NCBI GenBank assembly: GCA_029204225.1
Contig: CM055092.1
Span: 41,630,016-41,694,015 of the forward strand
DNA from: Diphasiastrum complanatum
Lineage: Eukaryota > Streptophyta > Lycopodiopsida > Lycopodiales > Lycopodiaceae
Length of the DNA: 64,000 bases
Reading direction: 5' to 3'
Part shown: positions 1-9,739 of the stretch, piece after piece
Layout of the letters: each line of letters starts with the position of its first letter
How positions within the stretch are numbered: position 1 is the stretch's first letter
Position numbers and translations under genes: made by a program
The notes under the pieces: generated by a model
What the model was told of the DNA's origin: nothing
Databases searched by the model: none
What the model saw: only the letters and a program-made list of their open reading frames with translations

Positions 1-429
1 TGAAGTACTTTTTTTGCTATTGTTGTATAGATAGGGACAATATCATATCAGATCTTAGTGATTATGATCAGATCTACATGAATTTTTCAATTTTAGCATG
101 GTAGATATATGATTTCTAGCTTGTGAATGATTCTAGATGTGCATCCAAATTTAGCCAAGATCAAATATCCATCAAGTGTGTTTTGGATCTGAAATTCTTA
201 CAACATGCAAAGATACCTTACATAGCTAGAGCCTAGTATCAGGGATGCGAATGAGAGGAACGATATAGTAACATATTGCTCAAAATTTGCTGCTCGTATG
301 GAGATTTTATCTAACTAGAAGTTTGGCTTTTTTGTCCATCAAGCAAGTATAAGTGTCTAGTGTACACACCTTGCCTCAGTACCAACTATGGAACGACTAA
401 ATTGTTGTCTATAGCCTTCATCATGGTGA
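1..429. other. No recognisable feature
   Basis: AT-rich sequence with no convincing reading frame, repeat or RNA gene. It lies just beyond the C-terminal end of the minus-strand transposase relic and may be part of the same old DNA transposon, but I saw no terminal inverted repeat. Confidence 0.4.
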
Positions 430-1000
430 CCTACTAGAGAATATGTATTGTCCACATCGTCTATTTTTATCTATAATTATGTTGTGCAACAAACAACATG
501 CTAGAATAACACAAACTACCCGCAAGCTGTGAGTTCGTATCTCCGAACACCCTTCAACTTACCAAATGATGCTCGACCACCATTCTAAGTGATGAATGTT
601 TGTAATTGAACAGATCATATATAGAAGCCAACCTTGTGCTTGGAAATGGAATAAACATCCAAAGAGACATGTTATAGCTTGCACCAATGATCACTTCCTT
701 AATATTCTCTCCTTGTAATTGAATTGTTGGGGCCATTGAGTCATTGACTACTCTCTACAAGTGTTTGAAACGTTGATATGCTAGAAATGTGAGCATCATT
801 CACTAAACCAAGAAACCTAGTAAAAATGTCAAGAAATTGCATGTTTGATCCACAATTGCTTGCACAACCATGCTAAAGTTTTGGTCTTTGTCAAAACGAA
901 TCAGTGGATCTTTGACTGGTAAGAAAACCAAATATGATATGGGTGCAGTCTAGGGCTCCACAAACTTGTGGAAAACCATGCAAACACGCAAGTGCATCTT
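430..1000 (-). pseudogene. PIF/Harbinger transposase (DDE_Tnp_4) relic
   Basis: Read on the minus strand, several frames together give the order of a plant Harbinger nuclease. First comes GALDCTHI, the block with the first catalytic Asp (about 905-945). Next are FDKDQNFSMVVQAIVD (about 845-895), NDAHIS and a GENIKEVIIGA stretch (about 660-710). Then comes YKHSSLRMVVE, which holds the third acidic position (about 560-595), and a ILACCLLHNII-like C-terminus (about 480-520). At least two frameshifts and in-frame stops separate these blocks, so no full protein can be made. The family cuts and pastes DNA with a partner Myb-like protein; none is visible here. Identification rests on the order of several family blocks. 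Confidence 0.75.
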
Positions 1001-1509
1001 TTACTAGTTCCGAGGGATTCCCCTCTAGCCAAGTTAATTGATGGAGCTCTCCTTTTGTTAGTGCCTTCACAAGATTTCATACAATCCTTGAGAGTGTGGC
1101 CTCAAAGTCTCTTGACATGATGCAAAGGGGGGAACAAAATAACAGTACAGATAAACAGTATAGTATTGTGTGTTTTTTTGGAGATTTTTTGTAAAGGAAG
1201 GAATTCGCAAAGGGTGTATGTAAAAGTTTCAGACTATGGGTGAATTCATGGGATGGTCGACAAATTTTGAACTGTAGTTTTGTTGACAAACAAGTTCAAT
1301 AGTGAAAAAAGTGCTTGTTTAACAAGAAATAGACTAAATCTTTGAGACAGAATTCGTAGAGCTGCCAGAGGACTGATCTTTCACAGATCTAGGCTCAATA
1401 GAACTGGCAAATTCTAAGATGAAGATTTAGTTGAAAAACATAGATTTGTCAGTAAGACAGGTTGATTTCTAGAAATCTAAGTAGGGTCAGAAGTCGCAGA
1501 GGTGACAGG
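1001..1509. other. No recognisable feature
   Basis: Sequence between the Harbinger relic and the copia 5' LTR. The N-terminal part of the transposase would be expected here, but I could not align it. The five bases before the LTR are ACAGG; no matching target duplication is found at the far end because the 3' junction is rearranged. Confidence 0.4.
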
Positions 1510-2191
1510 TGTTAAAAATTCACAATTCTAGCTTGACTAGTTTTGGTCATATGACTTGTAAATAGTTAGATGGTCATGATGTGGCTTGTCACACGTGCCA
1601 AATAGCATAGGATTCCATTCATAAGGATGTTCTCAAGTAGACCTAAGTGTTAGAACCTTTGGAATGAGTCCAAATTATGCTTAGATACAAGGGAGAAAAA
1701 ATAGGAGCTATTTTTGGTAATTTTTGCATTGTTGAGGGATCTCCAAGATTCCAACTCTAACTTGGTAGGGATGAAAGATCCACCAAAATTAGCATTAGGG
1801 ATAGGTTTAGGGCTACTCATACCTGCCCAAAACCGTGATGGATCATGTATATATAGGTGATGATATCTCACCAAAATCAATCAAGCAATTTCATGTTTTT
1901 TCTCTCATAATGGTGCAATTGCTCTCTATGTTCATAATTGTTTGAGTACTTGTGATTACTAATGATTATAGGATTGAATGTAGGTCTGGTGTACAGTACT
2001 CAGACTGTGGGAGGCCGTACTTTCACACGTGTGAAGCCTTCTTCAAGGATTTGGGCCATTTAGTGAGGTTCAAGCATAGATTTTTGATGGATTTTGATGG
2101 TTCAACTTGTGCTAATCTTATGAAATCATAATCTATTGTTTCCCTCATCATTTCAAGTATTTTAGGATCCTTATTTGCTGTAATTTTTACA
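1510..2191 (+). repeat. 5' LTR of the copia element (682 bp)
   Basis: Begins TGTTAAAAATTC and ends TTTTTACA, the usual TG...CA ends, directly before the primer-binding site. The same sequence recurs at 6975-7654 and, inverted, at 7655-8321. A short chance frame inside it (1650-1880, minus) recurs in all three copies and is not a gene. Confidence 0.95.
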
Positions 2192-2203
2192 TGGTATCAG
2201 AGC
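2192..2203 (+). promoter_or_regulatory. Primer-binding site, initiator tRNA-Met
   Basis: TGGTATCAGAGC abuts the LTR end. This is the standard plant tRNA-iMet complement that primes minus-strand synthesis. The following 800 bp to the gag ATG are untranslated leader with no open frame. Confidence 0.93.
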
Positions 2204-3002
2204 CTAAAGGCTGAAATGAGCTAAATCCTTGGTTTTCATTCAATTTGATCACAAGTTTTGATCTAAATCTTGTGTAGATTGGATCTTAGCATCTAGTATT
2301 GATTCTAGAACTCAAAGTGAGTCAAATACATTGGAGATTGGTGTTGTGTGACTTCATTTGCAGGTGTTTAGGTGTCTAAAACAAGAGGCAAAGTTGAATT
2401 CAATTCACATTACCAAGATAGCAAGTTTTGCTTGCTCCAAGCATTGATTTCTAAGCGAGTTTTGGAGGTGATTTCATAGAGGAGGCTTTCTAGCATTCAA
2501 GGAGAGGGAAGATCAGAGTTTTGGGGACTCTTCAAGGCTGTTCTAAGGTGTAGTAGGCACCTCCTAAAGTGATTTAGGTTCAGTCCAACCATTGCTTGAC
2601 TTATGCACCAAATTAGATCATTTTTTCATCAATTTTGATCATTTTTTGCTTGTGATTGGATAGTAGATTGTGTTGCATCCTCATTAAGTTCCATTTAGAT
2701 CTTTTACAAGTGATTTTGTAAGTATATTAGGTTGCTGAAATTCACTCTTGATCAGATCATTTGGAAGCTTTAATGTTCTTTATAGAAAGAGGGGCAATTC
2801 TACTAGTATTGTCTACTTCAATCAAGCAAGTGCATTGTTTCTAGTATTCTATGATTTGATTTTGTTAGAGATCATTATTAGATCTTTATAGGAAGTCTAT
2901 TACTGATCTTTTCAGGTCCCTAAGAAGTGGGATAAGGTAGACCTTCAATCAAATCAATAGAAGTAACCTTCATTTGTGTCAAGTCCTTGATTAGGAGACT
3001 AG

Positions 3003-3467
3003 ATGGCATCTATAAATGCATATCTTTTGGATACTAATGAAAGGCTCAACAAAACTAACTATTCCATATGGAAAGTTAGAATGGAATCTATCATGATCAT
3101 GCAAGATCTGATGGAAATTGTAAATGGTAAGGAGGGTGAACCTATTCATCCTCAAGAAAAAGCCAAATACATCAAGAGGTGCAATGTTGCACTACATTGC
3201 ATAAAAATGAATGTTGCAAATGAACTCTTAAGAGAGGTAGGAGATTGCACTTCAGCTCAAGATGCTTGGGAGACTTTGCAAAAGGTCTATGAATCCAAGA
3301 ACCAAACTAGAATGTTAGCTTTGAAGAATCAAATCTATAGAAGCTATCAAAAGAAAGGAGAGAGTGCACATACTTTTGTCCTAAGAGTAAAGGAATTGAA
3401 CAAAGAGCTAGCCTTTATAGGTGACCCTATCAAGGATGAAGAGCTTGTTCAACTCATATTGAATTGA
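3003..3467 (+). CDS. Copia Gag, N-terminal part, cut by a frameshift
   Basis: A 154-codon frame from ATG at 3003. It has a UBN2-type copia Gag fold: N-terminal LDTNERLNKTNYSIWKVRM, a central CTSAQDAWETLQKVY block, and a FVLRVKELNKELA block near the end. Gag forms the virus-like particle that packages the element RNA. The frame stops at TGA 3465-3467, just where related elements continue into the block before the zinc knuckle. The next frame, open from 3463, picks up at once with DNLVQGY, so the break is a small deletion of a few codons' worth of bases and not a designed end. Particle formation from this copy is doubtful unless ribosomes shift frame here. Confidence 0.9.
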   Translation: MASINAYLLDTNERLNKTNYSIWKVRMESIMIMQDLMEIVNGKEGEPIHPQEKAKYIKRCNVALHCIKMNVANELLREVGDCTSAQDAWETLQKVYESKNQTRMLALKNQIYRSYQKKGESAHTFVLRVKELNKELAFIGDPIKDEELVQLILN

Positions 3468-6400
3468 ATTTGACAATTTGGTTCAGGGATATGCAATTAT
3501 GGGTAAGCTACCCATACTTGAAGAACTCCAAGGCACACTCATGGCCGAGGAATCAAGAAGGAGCCAAATGCAAGAGAGGATGGATAGGCTTTCCATCCAA
3601 GGTGGAGATGACCAAGCTCTCTTCACCAAAGGCAAAGGCAAGTCCAAAAGCAAAGGATCAACATTCAAGAAGTCTACAAAGCTTGAGGATCAAGAAGGAC
3701 CCCCAAAGGCATCTCCATCAACCACCAAAGTCAAGAAGGACAAATCAAAGGTGAAGTGCTACTATTGTAGCAAGATGGGGCATTATGCCTCGGAATGCTT
3801 CAAGAGGAAGCAAGATCAAAGCCAAGCCAACATGAGCAAAGAGGAGGAGGAGGAGAGTTCACATGAGGACTCTCTCATGATGTCCATATTTTCTTCAACA
3901 AGCTTCAAAGGAGAAGATCCTTGGTGGATTGACTCGGGTGCTAGTTCACACATGACTAGTAAAAGGGAGTTTTTCTCTTCTCTCTTATCTTATGATGGAC
4001 TTATAAAGTCTATCTATACAGCAAATGATGAAGCTTGTAAGATTGAAGGAGTTGGTAGCATTCCCCTTTGCTTAGGATCTTCCAAAAAGATCAACATAGA
4101 AGGTGTTTTGTACATTCCTACAATAACAAAGAATCTACTAAGTGTTGGCCAAATGGTAGACAATGGTTTCAATGTTGACTTTGCTTCAAATGAATGTTTC
4201 ATCAAGAAGAAGGGTAAGATAGTGGCTAAGGGCACTAGACTTGGCAAACTTTATAAGCTGGATGCATTTGTGGATACTAATGTTGTCATGTTGGCCGAGA
4301 AGAGCAAGATATCTACCTTTACTTTATGGCACAAAAGACTTGGACATGTCAACTCGGGTTCCATGGAGGCTATGATCAAGGAGGAGTATGCTTTAGGCCT
4401 ACCAAGGTCTATTGGGAAGGAAGACAAGGTTTGTGAAGCTTGTGCCTTATCCAAGGCACATAAGAAGGTGTTTCCTAACTCCATCACAAAGTCATCTCAT
4501 CCTCTTGAACTCATACACTCGGATGTGCACATTGCTAGCACCAAATCTAATGGAGGTTCATCCATGTTTTTAACCTTCATTGATGACTACTCAAGATATT
4601 GTTGGGTGTTCTTACTTTCCTTCAAGTCTCAAGTATTTGATACTTTTGTAAAGTTCAAGTTGTTTGTGGAAAAGCATCATAATCATAGCATCAAGATTCT
4701 TAGAAGTGACAATGGTGGAGAATTCATCTCCAATGAGTTCAAGGCCTTTTGTGAGGAGGAAGGGATCAAGAAAGAGACTTCTTGTCCTTACACTCCTCAA
4801 CAAAATGGAGTTGCTGAAAGAAGGAATAGAACATTATGTGAATGTTCTAAGGCTTTAAGATTAGATGCTTGTTTGCCCAAATCCTTTTGGGGTGAGTCTC
4901 TTGTATGTGCAAACTACTTGATGAATAGGGTGTCTTGCAAAGCAATTGAAGGCAAAACTCCATATGAGATGTTGTATGGAAAGAAACCCAATCTTAATCA
5001 CTTGAAAGTTTTTGGGTGTATATGTTATGTGCATGTGCCATTGGAAACAAGAACCAAGGAGGATCCATCTTCCACAAGAGGGATCATGCTTGGATATGCA
5101 AGCTCAAGCAAGGGCTACAAAGTCTATCTCCCATCCTTGAACAAATTTGTTGTTTCAAGGGATGTCATCTTTGATGAACATCATATTCATATGCTTGAAG
5201 AAGGCTCAAGTGCTCCAACAATCAAGAAGAAGATGGCCGAGGAGCAAGATCTTGGTTTTGAGGAGGAGCTCATGGAGGAGCAAGCACCAAACCCACCTAT
5301 CACACCAAGGAGATCTTCAAGGGCAAAAGTGGAGCCATCAAGGCTCACATATCAAGGCAAAGGACAGCAAGTTGAGGGTATATCATCCACTTCTTATGCT
5401 TTATCTAGTTTTGAAGAACCGTCTAATGTTGAAGATGCATTGAACTCCAAAGAATGGTATAAAGCTATGTTGGATGAGTATGATGCCTTGATTGAGAATG
5501 AAACTTGGTTGCTTGTTGAGAGACCTCAAAGGAATGTAATAGGATGCAAGTGGGTCTTCAAGCTTAAGTTGAATGCAAATGGGAGTGTTAACAAACATAA
5601 AGCAAGATTAGTTGCAAAAGGTTATGCTCAAGAGAGAGGGATAGACTATGAGGAAACTTTTGCACCCGTGGCCAAGATGGTCACAATAAGACTAATCATT
5701 GCACTTGCATCACATTTTGGATGGATTCTATGTCAAATGGATGTCTCTAATGCTTTCTTGAATGGTTTTTTGGAAGAGGATATCTATATGGAGCAGCCAC
5801 AAGGGTTCATCAAGCATGGAATGGAGAACAAAGTATGCCATCTCCAAAGAAGCATCTATGGCTTGAAGCAAGCCTCGAGATCTTGGAATTCAAGACTACA
5901 TTGCTATCTTATTTCACTTTCTTTTGTTCAAAGTGAATATGATCCCACTCTTTACATTAAGTTTGATGATGTTGGTATTGTACTTTTACTCATTTATGTA
6001 GATGACATCATCATTAGTGGAAATAGTGTTGATGGTATTGAAAAAATCAAGATAGATCTATCCTTAGAGTTCAAGATGGTAGATCTAGGGTGTGTTCACT
6101 TCATCTTAGGCATAGAAGTACTTAGAGGGTCTGATTTTATCTTTATAAGTCAAGTAAACTATGCTCAAAGTCTTTTGAAGAAGTTTAAGATGGAAGTATG
6201 CAAAAGTGTTGACACACCAATGGAGCAAGATGTAAAAGTGCCAAATGAAGATGATGAAAGATCCTTCATGGACATCACTTTGTTTAGGCAACTTATAGGT
6301 TCCTTAATGTGGATCACTATAACTAGACCAGATCTTAGCTTTAGTGTATGTAGGTTGAGCCAATCCATGCAAAAGCCATTGAATATCCATTGGAAAAAGG

Positions 6401-6960
6401 CTAAGAGGATTCTAAGATACATCTCGGGTACATTGGATTTTGGGATTCTATATAGAGGAGATGTGATTAACCTTCATGCATTTAGTGATTCAGATTTTGC
6501 AGGGGACAAGAGGGATAGGAAATCAACAAGTGCCTATTCAACTTTCATAGGAGAAGGTGTGGTTTCATGGCTTTCAAAAAAGCAAGAAACTATATCTCTA
6601 TCTTCAACCGAGGCCGAGTACAAATCTTTGACAACCACTACAAAGGAGGTACTTTGGATCAAGAGATTATTGGTGGAACTAAAGATCATGGATTCAGAGG
6701 AGGCACCAATCATCTACAATGACAATATATCAGCCCAACACCTTGCATCTAACCCAATCTTCCATGCAAGATCTAAGCACATTGAGATATGCCATCACTT
6801 TGTGAGAGAAATGGTGCAAGCCAAGGAGATTGCTTTGGAGCATGTTCCAAGCAATGAATGTGTAGCTGATCTACTTACTAAACCACTTCAAAAGACACCT
6901 TTTATGAAGTTCAGATCATCACTTGGAGTGATTAGTAAAGCAATGATTGAACCAAGCTAG
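3463..6960 (+). CDS. Copia Gag C-terminus plus Pol polyprotein
   Basis: One open frame of about 1,165 codons with no internal stop. Numbering below counts from the TTG at 3478. The CCHC zinc knuckle is at residues 94-107 (CYYC...GHYASEC), and the retropepsin site IDSGASSH is at 151-158. The pre-integrase block LWHKRLGH is near 282. The integrase DDE triad lies in HSDVH (~347), RSDNGGEF (~410) and AERRNRTL (~447). RT starts near 687 (GCKWVFKLK) and has catalytic YVDDIIISG near 840. RNase H has FSDSDFAGDK near 1002 and SSTEAEY near 1043. The protein matures particles, copies RNA to cDNA and inserts it in the nucleus. All catalytic residues I can check are kept. The first ATG in frame is late, so translation should come as a Gag-Pol fusion, which the upstream frameshift now prevents. 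Confidence 0.95.
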   Translation: MEFDNLVQGYAIMGKLPILEELQGTLMAEESRRSQMQERMDRLSIQGGDDQALFTKGKGKSKSKGSTFKKSTKLEDQEGPPKASPSTTKVKKDKSKVKCYYCSKMGHYASECFKRKQDQSQANMSKEEEEESSHEDSLMMSIFSSTSFKGEDPWWIDSGASSHMTSKREFFSSLLSYDGLIKSIYTANDEACKIEGVGSIPLCLGSSKKINIEGVLYIPTITKNLLSVGQMVDNGFNVDFASNECFIKKKGKIVAKGTRLGKLYKLDAFVDTNVVMLAEKSKISTFTLWHKRLGHVNSGSMEAMIKEEYALGLPRSIGKEDKVCEACALSKAHKKVFPNSITKSSHPLELIHSDVHIASTKSNGGSSMFLTFIDDYSRYCWVFLLSFKSQVFDTFVKFKLFVEKHHNHSIKILRSDNGGEFISNEFKAFCEEEGIKKETSCPYTPQQNGVAERRNRTLCECSKALRLDACLPKSFWGESLVCANYLMNRVSCKAIEGKTPYEMLYGKKPNLNHLKVFGCICYVHVPLETRTKEDPSSTRGIMLGYASSSKGYKVYLPSLNKFVVSRDVIFDEHHIHMLEEGSSAPTIKKKMAEEQDLGFEEELMEEQAPNPPITPRRSSRAKVEPSRLTYQGKGQQVEGISSTSYALSSFEEPSNVEDALNSKEWYKAMLDEYDALIENETWLLVERPQRNVIGCKWVFKLKLNANGSVNKHKARLVAKGYAQERGIDYEETFAPVAKMVTIRLIIALASHFGWILCQMDVSNAFLNGFLEEDIYMEQPQGFIKHGMENKVCHLQRSIYGLKQASRSWNSRLHCYLISLSFVQSEYDPTLYIKFDDVGIVLLLIYVDDIIISGNSVDGIEKIKIDLSLEFKMVDLGCVHFILGIEVLRGSDFIFISQVNYAQSLLKKFKMEVCKSVDTPMEQDVKVPNEDDERSFMDITLFRQLIGSLMWITITRPDLSFSVCRLSQSMQKPLNIHWKKAKRILRYISGTLDFGILYRGDVINLHAFSDSDFAGDKRDRKSTSAYSTFIGEGVVSWLSKKQETISLSSTEAEYKSLTTTTKEVLWIKRLLVELKIMDSEEAPIIYNDNISAQHLASNPIFHARSKHIEICHHFVREMVQAKEIALEHVPSNECVADLLTKPLQKTPFMKFRSSLGVISKAMIEPS

Positions 6961-6962
6961 AT

Positions 6963-6974
6963 AGTGAGGAGGAG
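6963..6974 (+). promoter_or_regulatory. Polypurine tract of the copia element
   Basis: AGTGAGGAGGAG lies between the pol stop and the TG that opens the 3' LTR. It is the expected plus-strand primer. Confidence 0.85.
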
Positions 6975-7654
6975 TGTTAAAAATTCACAATTCTAGCTTG
7001 ACTAGTTTTGGTCATATGACTTGTAAATAGTTAGATGGTCATGATGTGGCTTGTCACACGTGCCAAATAGCATAGGATTCCATTCATAAGGATGTTCTCA
7101 AGTAGACCTAAGTGTTAGAACCTTTGGAATGAGTCCAAATTATGCTTAGATACAAGGGAGAAAAAATAGGAGCTATTTTTGGTAATTTTTGCATTGTTGA
7201 GGGATCTCCAAGATTCCAACCCTAACTTGGTAGGGATGAAAGATCCACCAAAATTAGCATTAGGGATAGGTTTAGGGCTACTCATACCTGCCCAAAACCG
7301 TGATGGATCATGTATATATAGGTGATGATATCTCACCAAAATCAATCAAGCAATTTCATGTTTTTTCTCTCATAATGGTGCAATTGCTCTCTATGTTCAT
7401 AATTGTTTGAGTACTTGTGATTACTAATGATTATAGGATTGAATGTAGGTCTGGTGTACAGTACTCAGACTGTGGGAGGCCGTACTTTCACACGTGTGAA
7501 GCCTTCTTCAAGGATTTGGGCCATTTAGTGAGGTTCAAGCATAGATTTTTGAGGGATTTTGATGGTTCAACTTGTGCTAATCTTATGAAATCATAATCTA
7601 TTGTTTCCCTCATCATTTCAAGTGTTTTAGGATCCTTATTTGCTGTAATTTTGT
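6975..7654 (+). repeat. 3' LTR of the copia element, end altered
   Basis: Matches 1510-2191 nearly base for base but ends GCTGTAATTTTGT in place of GCTGTAATTTTTACA. The canonical CA end is lost where the inverted LTR copy begins. Confidence 0.93.
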
Positions 7655-8321
7655 AAATAAGGATCCTAAAACACTTGAAATGATGAGGGAAACAATAGAT
7701 TATGATTTCATAAGATTAGCACAAGTTGAACCATCAAAATCCCTCAAAAATCTATGCTTGAACCTCACTAAATGGCCCAAATCCTTGAAGAAGGCTTCAC
7801 ACGTGTGAAAGTACGGCCTCCCACAGTCTGAGTACTGTACACCAGACCTACATTCAATCCTATAATCATTAGTAATCACAAGTACTCAAACAATTATGAA
7901 CATAGAGAGCAATTGCACCATTATGAGAGAAAAAACATGAAATTGCTTGATTGATTTTGGTGAGATATCATCACCTATATATACATGATCCATCACGGTT
8001 TTGGGCAGGTATGAGTAGCCCTAAACCTATCCCTAATGCTAATTTTGGTGGATCTTTCATCCCTACCAAGTTAGGGTTGGAATCTTGGAGATCCCTCAAC
8101 AATGCAAAAATTACCAAAAATAGCTCCTATTTTTTCTCCCTTGTATCTAAGCATAATTTGGACTCATTCCAAAGGTTCTAACACTTAGGTCTACTTGAGA
8201 ACATCCTTATGAATGGAATCCTATGCTATTTGGCACGTGTGACAAGCCACATCATGACCATCTAACTATTTACAAGTCATATGACCAAAACTAGTCAAGC
8301 TAGAATTGTGAATTTTTAACA
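7655..8321 (-). repeat. Inverted copy of the copia LTR
   Basis: The reverse complement of the LTR, from the AAATAAGGATCC end (7655) to the full outer end TTTTTAACA (8321). It carries the same variants as the 3' LTR, not the 5' LTR, at the sites I compared. Together with 6975-7654 it makes an inverted repeat with arms of about 667 bp and a 13-base centre (7642-7654). Confidence 0.93.
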
Positions 8322-8333
8322 TGGTATCAGAGC
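8322..8333 (+). promoter_or_regulatory. Second primer-binding site
   Basis: TGGTATCAGAGC directly follows the inverted LTR copy. Downstream sequence differs from the first element's leader, so this belongs to a second copia element whose own 5' LTR is not seen. Confidence 0.8.
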
Positions 8334-8375
8334 ATGTAAAAATGATGTAAAAATGTTGAAAGATGATGTTCTGTT

Positions 8376-9660
8376 ATGGCTGCAGTTAGACCAGCGAATT
8401 TTTGATATACTTGTTTGATGGTAAAAAAATCTCACTTGGATCACTTCTTTTAGAGAAAATGCCCAAGTTGATACTTTTGTTTCTCCCCCTCGGCTTGATA
8501 GGTTGTTTAGCAGCTGTTGTAACACCAAAAGCGAGATGAAAATAATAATTGTGGCTAATTAAATAACAAATCAATGGAAGCATGCCACAATGAGGCAAGA
8601 GGAGACTCAAGCACCTTCCCTCAAGCTATTCACCTTAGAGAGATCAATCCAAGATTGCAACTTAGCATAATCTCAAAATGTTATTTACAAGGGAAATGCC
8701 TCTCTTCTTATGGCAAGAAGGGCCTTCCATAAGTTTCCACTAACTTATGGGATTAGTCTTCTAACTTGCCATTATAAGGCTCACAACTTCTAAGTTAGAA
8801 AGCTTGAATCTCTAAACTTAGAACATAAAATAACTTGGAATCTTTTATTTCTAAACTTAAATTTTCTAACTTAGAAGTTTAGAATTTATTTAAGCTTCTA
8901 TCCATGGTCTTATAACACACACGCCATAGTAGAAGTTTATTAACAAGTACTCACACCAATACACATGCCACGGTGTTTTATTTCTCTTTTTACACTTTGT
9001 TGCTAACAAACTTGAAACTTAGGATGATGCTTATAGATAAAGATCTTTGAGATGTTGTAGACGGGTCTGACCCGAAACCAAACGACGTTGATTTTGATTT
9101 AGCTAAGGCATGGAAGATCAAAGATTAGAAGGCCCTAGCATCAATCACTGAATCTGGTTGAATCCCAAATATCTCATGTTACCCCTTGCAAATCCTCTAA
9201 GGAAGCATTAGATTTTTTGTCAAATCTCTATGAGACTCAAGATGTGCCCACTAGGTTACACCTTAGGAAGAAGTTCTTTCCTCTCAAAATGCTTAATTCA
9301 ACAGCCATCTCTGCCCACATCAACAGCTTTAAATCTTTGCTAGACCAATTGTCAGTTGTAGGATGCACTATTCAGAATAATGATGTTGTAATAATGACCT
9401 TACCTTCTTCGTTACCAAAGTCTTATGAGCACTTTGTTGTAGTGATCTCCACTCAACCCGATCAGACTCTTCAAATGGTCATCGGTCATCTTTTTCAAGA
9501 AGACATGCGGAGAAAGACCAACGATCTATCCGTCAAAGATAAATCTCTAGCATTATACACCAAGAAGAAAGATAATTTAAAGCTTACAAAGTTTATGATC
9601 CATCCACCAATGTAGCATTTGTTTCAAGAGATGTAATCTTCAAGGAGGATGCATTCTATG
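8376..9660 (+). pseudogene. Second copia element: interrupted gag relic
   Basis: An ATG at 8376 opens MAAVRPANF, a copia Gag N-terminus, but a TAG follows at once. Gag-like sequence resumes near 9040 (DVVDGSDPKPNDVD, then SNLYETQDVPTRLHLRKKFF from 9217, and later blocks to about 9550). About 500 bp of unrelated AT-rich DNA lies between. Near 9575-9660 the frame jumps straight to a YKVYDPSTNVAFVSRDVIF block, which in intact elements lies after integrase. Zinc knuckle, protease and integrase core are thus deleted. Several stops make it non-coding. Confidence 0.8.
8515..9008. repeat. Possible solo LTR interrupting the gag relic
   Basis: The block splitting the gag relic begins TGTTGTAACACC and ends GTTGCTAACA, so it has TG...CA ends with partly complementary termini. 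I could not find a clear target duplication, so a solo LTR is only a guess. The inside is AT-rich with no frame. Confidence 0.35.
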
Positions 9661-9739
9661 ACTTTAAACAAATCAATAAATGATGTTGTGTCATTTCATT
9701 TCATCCTATTCTACATAGCATCAAATCTTCCACTCGTGA

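Larger units (their letters stand above)
1510..7654 (+). mobile_element. Young Ty1/copia LTR retrotransposon
   Basis: The order is 5' LTR, tRNA primer site, gag, pol, polypurine tract, 3' LTR. The LTRs differ at only a few of about 680 positions (for example one base in the stretch around 1760/7221, and the GATGGAT/GAGGGAT and AGTATTT/AGTGTTT differences near their ends). Insertion was therefore recent. Pol order is protease, integrase, RT, RNase H, which defines Ty1/copia. One lesion is visible: a small deletion at the gag-pol boundary puts gag and pol in different frames. The 3' LTR lacks its last bases and runs directly into an inverted copy of itself. Confidence 0.95.

Noticed and set aside
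1650-1880. A 76-codon frame that recurs three times almost unchanged (also 7115-7345 and 7951-8181)
   Set aside because: It lies inside the three LTR copies and is repeated because they are; no protein family or start context supports it.
2192-2203. tRNA gene suggested by repeated TGGTATCAGAGC
   Set aside because: Only the 12-base primer-binding complement is present, each time beside an LTR; there is no cloverleaf.
8515-9008. Counting the gag-interrupting block as a certain solo LTR
   Set aside because: TG...CA ends are present but no target duplication was found, so it is listed only as possible.
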